A DNA stretch of 64,000 bases from Rhodophyticola sp. CCM32 (GTDB lineage Bacteria > Pseudomonadota > Alphaproteobacteria > Rhodobacterales > Rhodobacteraceae): NCBI RefSeq assembly GCF_004751985.1, contig NZ_CP038492.1:2666001-2730000 (forward strand), written 5' to 3'. The position numbers and the translations under genes were made by a program. Shown piece by piece: positions 17,219 to 26,225 of the stretch. The notes under the pieces are model-generated. The model had not been told where the DNA came from, did not search any database, and saw nothing but the letters and a program-made list of their open reading frames with translations. The first letter of the stretch is position 1; the number at the start of each line of letters is the position of its first letter.

Positions 17219-18208
17219 ATGCAGCCCGGACCCAGAAACCTGATCACCGATGTCGCGGGGCTCCGCGTTGGCAATGCCGAGGATGCGCATATCAAGACAG
17301 GCTGTAGCGTGCTGGTGGGCGATGCGCCTTTCACCGCAGCTTTGCATGTCATGGGCGGCGCGCCGGGCACACGGGAAACCGACCTGCTGGCGCCTGACAA
17401 AACCGTGCAGATGGTGGATGCGCTGGTGCTGTCCGGCGGCTCGGCCTTCGGGCTGGATGCCGCCTCGGGCGTTGCCGATGCGCTCTGCCGTCAGGGCCGG
17501 GGCTTTCCCGTGGGCGATGTGGTGGTTCCGATTGTTCCGGGCGCGATCCTGTTCGACCTGATCAATGGCGGCAACAAGGACTGGGATGAAAACCCCTATA
17601 AGGCTTTGGGCGCCGCCGCATTGGAAAAGGCGGCGGAAAGCTTCCCGCTTGGCTCGGCAGGGGCCGGAACCGGTGCTCTGGTGGCGGATCTGAAAGGCGG
17701 GCTTGGCTCGGCCTCGCTGCAGATTGGACCCTATACCGTGGGGGCGCTGGTTGCGGTCAACGCCCTTGGCCGGGTGACCATGGGTGAAACCGGGCATTTC
17801 TGGGCCGCACCATATGAATTCAACGCTGAATTCGGCGGGCTTGGCCCGGCACCGAAATTTGACCCTGCGGCGCCCACACCGCTCAAAGGCGGCGGGCAGG
17901 CCACAACCATCGCGATTGTCGCCACCGATGCGAGCCTGACCCAGGCCCAGGCCACCCGGCTTGCGGTCGCCGCCCATGACGGCATGGCCCGCGCGATCTA
18001 TCCCAGCCATACACCGATGGATGGCGATCTGGTCTTTGCCACCGCCACCGGGGCAAAACCGCTGACCACAGCCGAAACGGATCTGCTCAGCCTCGGCCAT
18101 GGGGCGGCGCTGTGCCTGTCACGCGCCATCGCAAGCGGGGTCTATCACGCCACGACCGCGCCGGATGATCTGCTCCCGACCTGGGCTGACAGATTTGCCA
18201 AATCCTGA
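17219..18208 (+). CDS. P1-family (S58, DmpA-like) peptidase
   Basis: A 329-residue Ntn-fold hydrolase related to DmpA/BapA aminopeptidases, which self-cleave and release N-terminal or beta-amino residues from short peptides. Seen: MQPGPRNLITDVAGLRVGNA, LSGGSAFGLDAASGV near 71-84, and KGGLGSAS at 159-166, where the self-processing Ser (Ser164 here) is expected. No signal peptide, so cytoplasmic. It is 24 bases after the ATPase and reads as the last gene of the transporter operon, hydrolysing the imported peptide. The TGA stop lies at the left edge of MITE copy D. Confidence 0.88.
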   Translation: MQPGPRNLITDVAGLRVGNAEDAHIKTGCSVLVGDAPFTAALHVMGGAPGTRETDLLAPDKTVQMVDALVLSGGSAFGLDAASGVADALCRQGRGFPVGDVVVPIVPGAILFDLINGGNKDWDENPYKALGAAALEKAAESFPLGSAGAGTGALVADLKGGLGSASLQIGPYTVGALVAVNALGRVTMGETGHFWAAPYEFNAEFGGLGPAPKFDPAAPTPLKGGGQATTIAIVATDASLTQAQATRLAVAAHDGMARAIYPSHTPMDGDLVFATATGAKPLTTAETDLLSLGHGAALCLSRAIASGVYHATTAPDDLLPTWADRFAKS

Positions 18209-18308
18209 AGCGTTTCGGGCAAGCCCTGTATCGAAAAGCCACCTCTCGCCCTTGGCCCGAACACGCTTTTCGATACGGCCTGTTTCAGGTTGACCCCGAA
18301 AAGCTATA
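18206..18308. repeat. MITE-like palindrome, copy D
   Basis: About 103 bp beginning at the S58 peptidase stop. Left end TGAAGCGTTTCGGGCAAG; right end (inward) TATAGCTTTTCGGGGTC. Inner arms TATCGAAAAGC / GCTTTTCGATA flank the shared core CCTCTCGCCCTTGGCCCGAA. Closest to copy E, with which it shares CCTGTTTCAGG-like and CCCGAAAA segments. Confidence 0.75.
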
Positions 18309-18312
18309 CCCC

Positions 18313-18335
18313 CTTCTCTGCTTCAAAAATATCCC
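18313..18335. repeat. Dispersed 23-bp intergenic repeat, copy 1
   Basis: The 23 bases from CTTCTCTGCTTC to ATATCCC are identical to 49248-49270. Both copies are intergenic. This one directly follows MITE copy D. Confidence 0.7.
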
Positions 18336-18399
18336 TGCCAGAGGCACAGGCAGCGGGAAGGCCGCTTGCGGGCCGCGCCGCTGCCACCCGCCGCAAAAG

Positions 18400-18433
18400 A
18401 AAACCCCCCGTGCGTTTCCGCCGGGGGGCTTTC
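18400..18433 (-). terminator. Terminator of the atp F0 operon
   Basis: On the minus strand AGCCCCCCGG and ACGGGGGGTTTT pair around CGGAAACGC, followed by TTTTCTTTT. It lies 23 bases past the atpF stop. Confidence 0.85.
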
Positions 18434-18455
18434 GCATCAAACAGGCGCGTTTGGT

Positions 18456-19022
18456 TCAGTGCAGCCGCGTCTCGACATCCGCAATCGCCGCGTCGATCAG
18501 CTTGTTGGCCTCTGCCGCCGTTGTCTGCGCCGCGATCACCTGCGCCGCAGCCGCCACAGCCACCTCAACCGCCCGGTCGCGCACATCGCGCACCGCCGAT
18601 TGTTCGGCACTGGCAATCTGGTCTTCCGCCGCCTGCAAACGCCGTGCAATTGCGGTTTTCAGATCCTCTTTGGCCTGCTCTGCCGCGGCTGTTGCATCGG
18701 CGCGGGCGGCTGCCACAATCCGCTCTGACTGGGCCGCAACTTCGCGCTGTTTGCGCTCATAGCTCGCCAGTATCGTCTGTGCCTCTTCGCGCAGGGCACG
18801 GGCCTCATCAAGATCGGCCCTGATCTGTGCCGCGCGACTGTCCAGCATGCCCCCCAGCATTCCGGGGATGTTGAAATAGAAGATAATCGCCAGAAACAGC
18901 AGAAAGCCGATCAGCACCACGAAATTCGTGTCGAAGAACGAGGTGAAATCATACCCGCCATGACCGCCGGCCGCAAAGGCCGGCGTGCTCAGCAGGCCAA
19001 ACCCGATGACAAACCGTATCAT
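18456..19022 (-). CDS. atpF: ATP synthase F0 subunit b
   Basis: 188 residues forming half of the peripheral stalk, a heterodimer with b'. There is a membrane helix at about 35-52 ([18 protein letters not shown]), then a long charged helix [20 protein letters not shown] suited to a right-handed coiled coil that reaches delta/F1. The N-terminal stretch before GGHGGYDF resembles a signal sequence, as is common in this family. It overlaps b' by 4 bases. Last gene of the operon. Confidence 0.95.
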   Translation of the reverse strand: MIRFVIGFGLLSTPAFAAGGHGGYDFTSFFDTNFVVLIGFLLFLAIIFYFNIPGMLGGMLDSRAAQIRADLDEARALREEAQTILASYERKQREVAAQSERIVAAARADATAAAEQAKEDLKTAIARRLQAAEDQIASAEQSAVRDVRDRAVEVAVAAAAQVIAAQTTAAEANKLIDAAIADVETRLH

Positions 19023-19564
19023 TGGCCGCCTCCCTGCATGCGCTCGGCCACAGCGGCCTGAACCGCGCTGGCATCCGCGGGCCCCGAGGACAGGGCCGAA
19101 ACGATTTCGGCTGCGGCTTCGCCGGCAACCTCCTCCACGCTTTGCAACGCACCGGCGCGGATCTCCGCAATCCGGGCTTCGCTTTCGGCGGCTTTCGCGG
19201 AAATCTCCGCATCCGCATGCGCGGTCGCCTCTGCCAGTTCCGCCTGAATCTCGGCGCGTGTCGCGGCGACGATCTCTCCGGCCTCGGTGCGGGCATCGGC
19301 CAGCGCCTTGTTATAGGCGTCTTCCGCTTCACCGGCCTTCCGTTTGAGATCTTCGGCGGCGGCAATGTCATTGGTGATCGTGCCCTGACGTTCCGCCAGA
19401 ACCGCCCCGATCCTTGGCAGCGCAATGCGCGACAGAATCAGGTAAATCGCGATCAACGTCAGCACGAGCCAGAAAATCTGGTTCGGGAACGTGGATAATT
19501 CGAGCTGCGGCATGCCCGCCGCACCGGCGGCTTCTTCTGCAGCTACAAGGGCTTCATCGGCCAT
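19019..19564 (-). CDS. atpF': ATP synthase F0 subunit b'
   Basis: 181 residues. [21 protein letters not shown] is the characteristic b' membrane entry, followed by [14 protein letters not shown] and a long Ala/Glu-rich helix. The presence of separate b and b' genes is normal for photosynthetic bacteria and alphaproteobacteria. Pairs with atpF in the stator stalk. Confidence 0.95.
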   Translation of the reverse strand: MADEALVAAEEAAGAAGMPQLELSTFPNQIFWLVLTLIAIYLILSRIALPRIGAVLAERQGTITNDIAAAEDLKRKAGEAEDAYNKALADARTEAGEIVAATRAEIQAELAEATAHADAEISAKAAESEARIAEIRAGALQSVEEVAGEAAAEIVSALSSGPADASAVQAAVAERMQGGGQ

Positions 19565-19643
19565 CTTGTCCTCCTGGAACCGGGACTACACCGGGCCACC
19601 CGCATATCGCCGATGACCCGGACGTAAGGAAGGTTCGGGTGGC

Positions 19644-19880
19644 TCAGACAGCAAACATCAGCAGCAGAGCAACCAGGAATGCGAAAATCCCAAGTGCTTC
19701 TGCAAATGCGATGCCGATGAAAAGCGTCGCGGTCTGACCAGCGGCCGCCGACGGGTTGCGCAACGCACCCGCCAGGAAGTTCCCGGCCACATGGCCCACA
19801 CCGATGGCAGCGGCGCCTGAACCGATAGCGGCCAGGCCTGCACCGATGAATTGACCCATATTTGCGATATCGCCTTCCAT
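19644..19880 (-). CDS. atpE: ATP synthase F0 subunit c
   Basis: 78-residue hairpin that forms the proton-driven rotor ring. Helix 1 is [20 protein letters not shown], the polar loop RNPSA contains the conserved Arg-Asn-Pro, and helix 2 carries the ion-binding Glu in [20 protein letters not shown]. Spacing to its neighbours is 55 and 79 bases, which may allow the higher expression needed for the ring. Confidence 0.97.
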   Translation of the reverse strand: MEGDIANMGQFIGAGLAAIGSGAAAIGVGHVAGNFLAGALRNPSAAAGQTATLFIGIAFAEALGIFAFLVALLLMFAV

Positions 19881-19935
19881 GATCGTCTCTCCTTACGTTG
19901 GAATTGGCTTGAATTTGAAACCCTGACCGCCCGGA

Positions 19936-20796
19936 TTAATGTGACGGGTGAAGCGCGTCCTTCAGATAGACGCAGGTCAGGATGGTGAAGACATAGGCCT
20001 GAATGGCGCTGACCAGCACCTCAAGCCCGTAGATGGCAACAATGCCGAAGATCGGGGCGATGGCCCCGGCGCCAAGGGCACCGGCAAAGCCCGCGAACAC
20101 TTTCAGAACCGCGTGACCGGCCATGACATTGCCCGCCAGACGAATGGAATGGCTGACCGGGCGCACGAAATAGGAAATCACCTCGATGATCGCCAGAACC
20201 GGGCGCAGCGGCAGGGGCGCCGAGAATACCCAGAACAGCCCCAGAAACCCGGCGCCGTTTTTGACAAACCCCAGAACTGTCACCGTCACGAAAACCGCCA
20301 GCGCCAGGATCACGGTCACCGCGATATGGCTGGTGGGTGCAAAACTACCCGGGATCAGACCCAGAAAATTCGCCGACAGGATGAACAGAAACAGGGTGAA
20401 GATATAGGGAAAGAACGACAATGCATCCTTGCCCGCCACGTCTTCAACCATCTTGCGCACAAAGCCATAGGCCAGTTCCGCAATCGACTGTGCCCGGCTG
20501 GGGATCACCGCGCGCCCGCGCGTGCCGACCACCATCACCAGAAGAATCGCCAAAACCCCCAGGCCCATCCAGACCGCCGTATTGGTCACCGTGTACCAGT
20601 GGATCGGTCCGTCACCGAAAAATGGCGCGATGATAAACTGGTCCATGGGGTGGATCGACAGGCCGCTTTCATAATCATCCACCAATCCGAGGATGATCAA
20701 CACAACCGCGAGCGCGATCAAAGCAAAGGCAATGGTGCGGCTTGACCCGGATTTCGCGGTTTGGGTATCGGCGGATGTGTTTGTATCCATGGCCAC
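19936..20796 (-). CDS. atpB: ATP synthase F0 subunit a
   Basis: A 286-residue polytopic subunit providing the proton half-channels. The essential Arg lies in [20 protein letters not shown], and [20 protein letters not shown] near the C-terminus is typical. Either the GTG at 20796, three bases after the atpI stop with AGGGG eight bases upstream, or the ATG at 20790 may be the start; the GTG has the better spacing. Confidence 0.95.
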   Translation of the reverse strand: MAMDTNTSADTQTAKSGSSRTIAFALIALAVVLIILGLVDDYESGLSIHPMDQFIIAPFFGDGPIHWYTVTNTAVWMGLGVLAILLVMVVGTRGRAVIPSRAQSIAELAYGFVRKMVEDVAGKDALSFFPYIFTLFLFILSANFLGLIPGSFAPTSHIAVTVILALAVFVTVTVLGFVKNGAGFLGLFWVFSAPLPLRPVLAIIEVISYFVRPVSHSIRLAGNVMAGHAVLKVFAGFAGALGAGAIAPIFGIVAIYGLEVLVSAIQAYVFTILTCVYLKDALHPSH

Positions 20797-20799
20797 GTG

Positions 20800-21123
20800 T
20801 CAGTCCCCTTCGTCTTTCGCCTCTGCCTGGCGCTGCATCTCCTGCGCCGAGCGGATCATCGTCTTTACCCCGGCGACAAAACCGAGAAGCGTAAATATCA
20901 GCATCAGCCAGGGCGTGGTGCCGATCAGCACGTCCAACCCGTATCCGATGCCAAAGCCGATCCCCAGACCGGCCACCAGTTCAATCACCATCCGCCAGGC
21001 ATGCTGCGCCTGAGAATAATGTGTCTCCGTCGGCGGTGTCTCAGCCTGCGATTGCCGGACTTTTCTCAACCGGTCCTCCAGCGCCTTCAGGCGGTCAGGA
21101 TCAGGCTGGTCCGGCATCGGCAA
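20800..21123 (-). CDS. atpI: ATP synthase protein I / AtpI
   Basis: 107 residues with two helices (AWRMVIELVAGLGIGFGIGY and LMLIFTLLGFVAGVKTMI) after a charged N-terminus, DQPDPDRLKALEDRLRKVRQ. It assists c-ring assembly and possibly Mg supply. First gene of atpI-B-E-F'-F; the stop is three bases before atpB. Confidence 0.9.
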   Translation of the reverse strand: MPMPDQPDPDRLKALEDRLRKVRQSQAETPPTETHYSQAQHAWRMVIELVAGLGIGFGIGYGLDVLIGTTPWLMLIFTLLGFVAGVKTMIRSAQEMQRQAEAKDEGD

Positions 21124-21323
21124 GACACCCCTTTGAAACTCGGGCGGAAGCTAACAGAGCGTGGCGCAGAGTCAATGTGCGGGCGGTCTAGGAGAATCCC
21201 CACCAAGACATTGAAAATAATTGATTTAATAAGGGTGTGACAAAGAAGCCTCGATCCTGCCGCCAGGCCCCATATTCAACCGTCTGGTTGACGATTGCCC
21301 CGGTTCCCGCGTTTAACATCTCC

Positions 21324-21650
21324 ATGGCCCACGCGCTTGACACCACCTTCTCGGCCCTTGCCGACCCCACACGCCGGCACATCCTGTCGATGCTGCTGGA
21401 GGATGACATGGCCGTCACTGACGTGGCCGAGCCGTTTGAGATGTCTTTGGCCGCAATTTCCAAACATCTGACCATCCTGACCCGGGCCGGTCTGATCACG
21501 CAGGAAAAGCGTGGCCGCGTCAAATGGTGCAAACTCGACCCTGACGCGATGAAAGAGGCCTCTGTCTGGATGCAGGGTTTCGGCCAGTTCGAGCCGGTGA
21601 ACCTGGATGCATTCGAGGCGTTTCTGAACAGCACATTGAACGATGATTGA
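21324..21650 (+). CDS. ArsR-family transcriptional regulator
   Basis: A 108-residue winged-helix repressor starting MAHALDTTFSALADPTRRHI. The recognition region is VTDVAEPFEMSLAAISKHLTIL and the wing QEKRGRVKWCKLDP. It lacks the CVC metal site of ArsR/SmtB proper, so it belongs to the non-metal branch often paired with SRPBCC proteins, none of which is seen here. The target is unknown. The ATG at 21324 is chosen because the upstream residues are not homologous. Confidence 0.85.
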   Translation: MAHALDTTFSALADPTRRHILSMLLEDDMAVTDVAEPFEMSLAAISKHLTILTRAGLITQEKRGRVKWCKLDPDAMKEASVWMQGFGQFEPVNLDAFEAFLNSTLNDD

Positions 21651-21713
21651 ACTGCGGGCCCAGACCGGCCGTCTTATGTTATGCAAAACTGATCCTGATC
21701 GGAAGGACATCCC

Positions 21714-22352
21714 ATGCGTTTCAGCCTGCCCCTGTTTCTGACAGCCGCCCTGGCTGGCCCCGGCGCGGCCCAGACCTGTGAAAGCCCGGTCGGGCCAATT
21801 GAAACCTGTCTGGTCGGCGCCTGGATCGGGTCCAGCACAATCCCCGAGGCGATGGAGGCCATGATGCGCGCCATGCCCGACAATGTCCGCGCCAGTTTCA
21901 ACGATCTCGGACGTCCCGTGGCAATGATCATCTACGAGGACGGGTTTTTTGAGACATTTCCGATGGGCGCCAATGGCAATGCCACATTCGAGGATGAAGA
22001 TGGCGAGATCACCCGGGTCGAGATGAATGCGCAGACAATCACCTCTGCGGGATATATCACCGCGATGGGTGGGATGCTGGATATCTGTCATCTGCCCGGC
22101 GGCGCAGGCGGCCTGACAGGGGAAATGACGGTCACCACCTCTGATGGCAGTGCGACGGTGCCGGTGGCGCCGCCACCGGGGCCGCAAAGCTTCAACCCGG
22201 TGATCACCTATACCTGTTCCGGCAATTCGATGCAGCAGATGGTGGCCCTGCCCGCGCCCCTGGGCACCATCACCTATGACATGGCCCGCGTACCGCTTTC
22301 GGCCTTCCCCGAGGAAATGCGCGACCGGGTGGAAGACCTGCCGACAGAGTGA
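21714..22352 (+). CDS. Exported protein, unknown
   Basis: 212 residues with a clear signal peptide (MRFSLPLFLTAALAGPGAAQ). Mature part has Cys in QTCESPVGPIETCLVG, MLDICHLPG and TYTCSGNS, which may form disulphides, and a Pro-rich hinge PVAPPPGPQS. No family recognised. Probably periplasmic. RBS-like GGAAGGACAT precedes the ATG. Confidence 0.7.
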   Translation: MRFSLPLFLTAALAGPGAAQTCESPVGPIETCLVGAWIGSSTIPEAMEAMMRAMPDNVRASFNDLGRPVAMIIYEDGFFETFPMGANGNATFEDEDGEITRVEMNAQTITSAGYITAMGGMLDICHLPGGAGGLTGEMTVTTSDGSATVPVAPPPGPQSFNPVITYTCSGNSMQQMVALPAPLGTITYDMARVPLSAFPEEMRDRVEDLPTE

Positions 22353-22355
22353 TGC

Positions 22356-22847
22356 CTATGCAGACCGCAAACAGGCGCGGATGAACTTCGCGGCTGAGCG
22401 GTAATGGCTTGGCCCGCTGGCCTCCGCATAGCGCCCGGTGGTCCAGCCTTCGGTCATTGGAAACGGGCCGCCATAAAGGCTCTGATCCGTCTCTGCCTCG
22501 ATAAAGGTCAGCAAACGCGAATGCTCCCGGTCAAGCCAAGCCTGGGCATCAGCCCAGGACATATCCGCATATCTTTCCCGCAGGGCGGCATTATAGGGTT
22601 TCAACTGGTTCCACTTCACACCTTCATCGGGCATATAAACCGGGCCGCCCGCCGCCGCCTGATCCAGCCATCTGAAAAACAACGCACACCAATGGGCACG
22701 GTGGATGATGACATCCTTGATCGAGGTGTCATCGTCGAATGTCCGTTGCGCCATATCCGCAGGAAGACCGGAGATCAGCGTCTTCAGCTTCGCATATTCC
22801 TTGGTGGTAACGGCAATCAGCGCATCGCGGGTGGTGGCAGCCGGCAT
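22356..22847 (-). CDS. ClbS/DfsB-family four-helix protein
   Basis: 163 residues matching the DinB-like ClbS/DfsB group (DUF1706): RDALIAVTTKEYAKLKTLIS, IKDVIIHRAHWCALFFRWLD and WADAQAWLDREHSRLLTFI. ClbS hydrolyses colibactin, but most relatives have unknown roles. Its stop is 3 bases from the convergent gene at 22352. Confidence 0.8.
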   Translation of the reverse strand: MPAATTRDALIAVTTKEYAKLKTLISGLPADMAQRTFDDDTSIKDVIIHRAHWCALFFRWLDQAAAGGPVYMPDEGVKWNQLKPYNAALRERYADMSWADAQAWLDREHSRLLTFIEAETDQSLYGGPFPMTEGWTTGRYAEASGPSHYRSAAKFIRACLRSA

Positions 22848-22875
22848 GGTCGATCCTCCAGTCGCAGTTGGATGT

Positions 22876-23811
22876 CTAAAGTGGTTCCGGCTCCCGTTCC
22901 TTGATCTTGCTCAAGCCGGGGGTCTCATCTTTCAACAACATCCACAGGGCCAGAATGGTCAAGACTATGCCGCCCAGAACCAGCAGGCCGGGCACCGGTT
23001 GCCCCAGGGCAATCTCCCACAGGATCACCCAGGAAGGTGTCAGATATGTGTAGGCCATCACTTTTGAGGATGGCAACCGAAGGGTTGCGTACTGCACCAG
23101 AAACACCGTGGTGGAACTGGCAATGATCGACACATAGAACAGCGTGATCCAGACCAGCGGGCGCAACCCGCCCCAATCGGTCGCCCGCAGGTCATGCCAG
23201 CCCCAGATCAGCAGAACAAATGCGCAGGCCAGAAGCGTGCCGAAAGTGAAGATCAGAACCGGTTCGCCCCGGTTCAGCCACCGCACGGCAGGTGTATAGG
23301 CCGCGTGACACATGCAGCCCCAGAAAAACACCCATTCCCCGCGACCGATCTCGAAGGCCAGAAGCGCCGACAGATCCGCGCGGAAAATCACCCAAAGCGC
23401 CCCTACCGCCCCGACAGCCAGCGCCAGCGCGATGCGCGGCGTTGTCACCTGTCGCAGCAACAGCCAGCCAAACCCGGCCGCCATCACCGGTGTCAGGGTG
23501 AACACGGCCGCCGCCGAAACCGGAGGCGCGGTTTTCAGCCCTTCGAACATGGTCACGAAATAGGTCGCGAACAGACCGCCCAGAACCAGATACCGCCACG
23601 GCGCCACGATCACCGCGCCAAAGCCGCCGCCACGGACCGCAAGCACCGCCCCGATCACCCCGGCTGCCAGGGCAAACCGCACAGCGTTCAGGGCTGCGGG
23701 CGCGATCTCATTGGCGATCTGCCCGCCCAGGGAAAACGACCCGGCCACCAGCGCCGAAAAGGCCAGCATCGCCAGATGACCCTGCCGGGACGGAGACAGC
23801 GCCTCACCCAC
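22876..23811 (-). CDS. EamA/DMT-family transporter
   Basis: A 311-residue inner-membrane exporter with about ten helices in two EamA repeats, for example APAALNAVRFALAAGVIGAV and YTYLTPSWVILWEIALGQPV. A GTG at 23811, five bases after the LysR stop, is the likeliest start, giving VGEALSPSRQGHLAMLAFSA; no ATG lies before the first helix. Co-directional with the LysR gene upstream, so probably one transcript. Substrate unknown. Confidence 0.8.
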   Translation of the reverse strand: MGEALSPSRQGHLAMLAFSALVAGSFSLGGQIANEIAPAALNAVRFALAAGVIGAVLAVRGGGFGAVIVAPWRYLVLGGLFATYFVTMFEGLKTAPPVSAAAVFTLTPVMAAGFGWLLLRQVTTPRIALALAVGAVGALWVIFRADLSALLAFEIGRGEWVFFWGCMCHAAYTPAVRWLNRGEPVLIFTFGTLLACAFVLLIWGWHDLRATDWGGLRPLVWITLFYVSIIASSTTVFLVQYATLRLPSSKVMAYTYLTPSWVILWEIALGQPVPGLLVLGGIVLTILALWMLLKDETPGLSKIKEREPEPL

Positions 23812-23816
23812 AGGCC

Positions 23817-24701
23817 TTAATCCACCGGCCAGGTTTTCACCTCTTCCTTCAGAAACCGCAGAAAGGTCTGCACCTTTGCGGTCCGGTGCAGGTCCATATG
23901 GGTGACCAGCCAGGTCTTGGCCGACCATTCCTCCAGCGAGGGCAGCATATCGACCAGATCCTCGGTGCCATCCCTGTCCCAGCCGGGCAGAAACCCGATA
24001 CCGATCCCGGCTAGTACCGCATCTTTCACCGCGCGCATTTCGGTGGTGCGGAAATAGATGCTGCTGTCCGGGACCATCTGGCCCAGCCATTGCAGAAACG
24101 GCGCGCGCGGCGTTTCAACCGCGGAACCGATGAACCGGTGCTGATCAAGATTGGTATCATCCAGCATCCCGTATTGCTCGACATAGCTTTTATGGGCCGC
24201 CAGACGGATGGTCTGGGTAAAAAACGGCTGCACGATATTGTCAGGCTGATCGGGCAGAGTACCCGCGCGGATCGCCACATGTGCCTCACCATATTCCAGC
24301 CGGAACAGGCGACTATCGGTCACAAGGCGCACCCGTAATTCCGCATGCTGGTCCTGAAACCGGGCAATGGCAGGAATGAAAAGCGGCGACAGCGACTCCA
24401 GCGAGGTCACGATCAATTCGCCGGTCACCTCATTCCCACGGCCCTTGATCCGCCCGGCCAATTGCGTGAACTGGTCATCCGCCCCGCCCGCGACAGTCAG
24501 CAGATCCTGCCCCGCCTCGGTGGCCGTATAACCCCGGGCATGGCGCTGAAACAGTTTGGCCCCCAGCCGACCCTCCAAGGCATCAATATGGCGGATCACC
24601 GTGGCATGATGCACACCCAGAACTTCGGCAGCCCCGCTGACCGTGCCCATACGCGCAACCTGATAAGCGGTGCGAATCTCATCCCAGTGGTCAAAGGACA
24701 T
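23817..24701 (-). CDS. LysR-family regulator
   Basis: 294 residues: an N-terminal winged helix (RMGTVSGAAEVLGVHHATVIRHIDALE) and a substrate-binding domain from about residue 92. It is divergent from azoR with 112 bases between the starts, so both that gene and its own operon with the DMT transporter are candidate targets. The dyad at 24710-24731 may be its operator. Confidence 0.85.
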   Translation of the reverse strand: MSFDHWDEIRTAYQVARMGTVSGAAEVLGVHHATVIRHIDALEGRLGAKLFQRHARGYTATEAGQDLLTVAGGADDQFTQLAGRIKGRGNEVTGELIVTSLESLSPLFIPAIARFQDQHAELRVRLVTDSRLFRLEYGEAHVAIRAGTLPDQPDNIVQPFFTQTIRLAAHKSYVEQYGMLDDTNLDQHRFIGSAVETPRAPFLQWLGQMVPDSSIYFRTTEMRAVKDAVLAGIGIGFLPGWDRDGTEDLVDMLPSLEEWSAKTWLVTHMDLHRTAKVQTFLRFLKEEVKTWPVD

Positions 24702-24709
24702 ATCTGTGC

Positions 24710-24731
24710 ACTCCTACACATAGTATGGAGT
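24710..24731. promoter_or_regulatory. Candidate LysR operator dyad
   Basis: ACTCC-N12-GGAGT at 24710-24731, with extra symmetry next to the arms (TAC / GTA-like), 9 bases upstream of the LysR start. It also matches T-N11-A-like spacing. Purely a pattern call. Confidence 0.4.
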
Positions 24732-24813
24732 ATTTGGGCATATTGTGTTCATTCACGCAAGTCCCAATTCTTCTCTCACAGACATGCTTACACCCGTGAA
24801 AGAAGCCAGACCC

Positions 24814-25398
24814 ATGACAGATTCCATCCTCCGTATTGACGCCTCCGCCCGGCGCGCGGGCTCCATCTCCCGCGACCTGACCGACCGGATTCTTGCCCGT
24901 TTGGGTGAGGATATCCCGGTCATCATCCGCGACCTTGCCGAGGGCATGCCCCTGATTGACGAGACCTGGGTCGCCGCCAATTTCACGCCCGCCGCCGAGC
25001 GGACGGAGGCGCAACGCACAGCACTCGCCCTGTCCGACAGGCTGATTGACGAGATCAAGGCCGCCGATACCCTGGTGATCGGCCTGCCGATCTACAATTT
25101 CGGCGTGCCCGCCGCGCTGAAAGCCTGGATCGACCTGGTGGCCCGTGCCGGTGTCACATTCTCCTATTCCGAAAACGGCCCTGTCGGCCTGCTGAGCGGC
25201 AAGCGCGCCATCGTCGCCGTTGCGTCGGGCGGCACGGCGGCAGGCTCGGATATCGACTTTGCCACCGGCTATCTGACCCATGTGCTGGGCTTTATCGGCA
25301 TCACGGATGTGCAATGTGTCACCGCCGACCAGCTGGCCCTGGATGCCGAGGCCACGGTTGCAAAAGCCCATGGCCAGATCGCAGCCCTGGCCGCCTGA
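24814..25398 (+). CDS. azoR: FMN-dependent NADH-azoreductase
   Basis: A 194-residue flavodoxin-fold quinone/azo reductase starting MTDSILRIDASARRAGSISR; the Ser-rich loop binds FMN phosphate. LPIYNFGVPAALKAWIDLVA and VASGGTAAGS are standard AzoR motifs. Cytoplasmic, two-electron reduction of quinones or azo compounds. Regulated perhaps by the divergent LysR. Confidence 0.9.
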   Translation: MTDSILRIDASARRAGSISRDLTDRILARLGEDIPVIIRDLAEGMPLIDETWVAANFTPAAERTEAQRTALALSDRLIDEIKAADTLVIGLPIYNFGVPAALKAWIDLVARAGVTFSYSENGPVGLLSGKRAIVAVASGGTAAGSDIDFATGYLTHVLGFIGITDVQCVTADQLALDAEATVAKAHGQIAALAA

Positions 25399-25475
25399 TC
25401 AGGCCCTCCCGGATGCCGACCCTCGAAGAGACCCGAAACTGGTGTGTTCCGAACAGATGCCCTAGACTGCCTATC

Positions 25476-25988
25476 ATGCGCTTTGCCTTGCTCCTTTGTG
25501 CCGCTTTCGCAGTCCCGGCGTCGCTGGCGGCACAAACCTGTGCGCTGGAGTTTACAATCGAGGTCACCCGTGGTGTCGGCGACATCCCCCCGGGGACCGA
25601 GCTTATGGGCCATGCCGAGTTCACCACCGAGGGCAGCTTTCGCCAGGAAGGCGGCTCGACCGCGCATCTGGCCACCGGCACCATGGCGCTGAATGACACG
25701 ATCAGCGGCCCGGTCTGGGCCCTGATCACCACCAGCCGCGATTTCACCTCTGATCTGGTCGGGATCTATGCCCATCATGTGACCGGCTTCACCTTCGCGG
25801 GCAGCCGTTTTGACGGGCCCATGGCGCTGACACTTTACGGCACCCCCGGCACCCGCCCGGAACCGGTGCCGCCGATGACGCAGGATGAATGGGACAGTCT
25901 GGCGCTCAGACGCACCTTTCAGCTGCATTCCAACAATGGCGATATGCTGGCCGGTGATGTGACCGCACTGCAGGCCGACTGCACATAA
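25476..25988 (+). CDS. Exported protein, unknown
   Basis: 170 residues. Signal peptide MRFALLLCAAFAVPASLAAQ, mature start QTCALEFTIEVTRGVGDIPP, and a C-terminal Cys (LQADCT) that may pair with the N-terminal one. Beta-rich composition. No family recognised. It begins 77 bases after azoR on the same strand. Confidence 0.65.
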   Translation: MRFALLLCAAFAVPASLAAQTCALEFTIEVTRGVGDIPPGTELMGHAEFTTEGSFRQEGGSTAHLATGTMALNDTISGPVWALITTSRDFTSDLVGIYAHHVTGFTFAGSRFDGPMALTLYGTPGTRPEPVPPMTQDEWDSLALRRTFQLHSNNGDMLAGDVTALQADCT

Positions 25989-26225
25989 ACCCGCCCCTTG
26001 ACTCTGCCCCCCTGACTGCCCTAATCCGCACGAAATACCGGATTGCATCAGCGTTCCGGTCCTGTGACCGAAAACAGGATCGCCCCCCGTCAGCGAGGTT
26101 TCGCCCACGGGGGCAAAGCCGTTTGGTTTTGCCGCCCGTGCGAAAATGACGTTGGGTCTTGGTGCATTTCCGCATGCCCCTTATCTGCAAGGGGCAAACC
26201 GAGATAACGAAGGGGGCCGTGGCCC

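Noticed and set aside
25989..26225. Possible 4.5S SRP RNA upstream of ffh
   Set aside because: I do not find the GGTCAGG...GGAAGCAGCC-type conserved loop on either strand.
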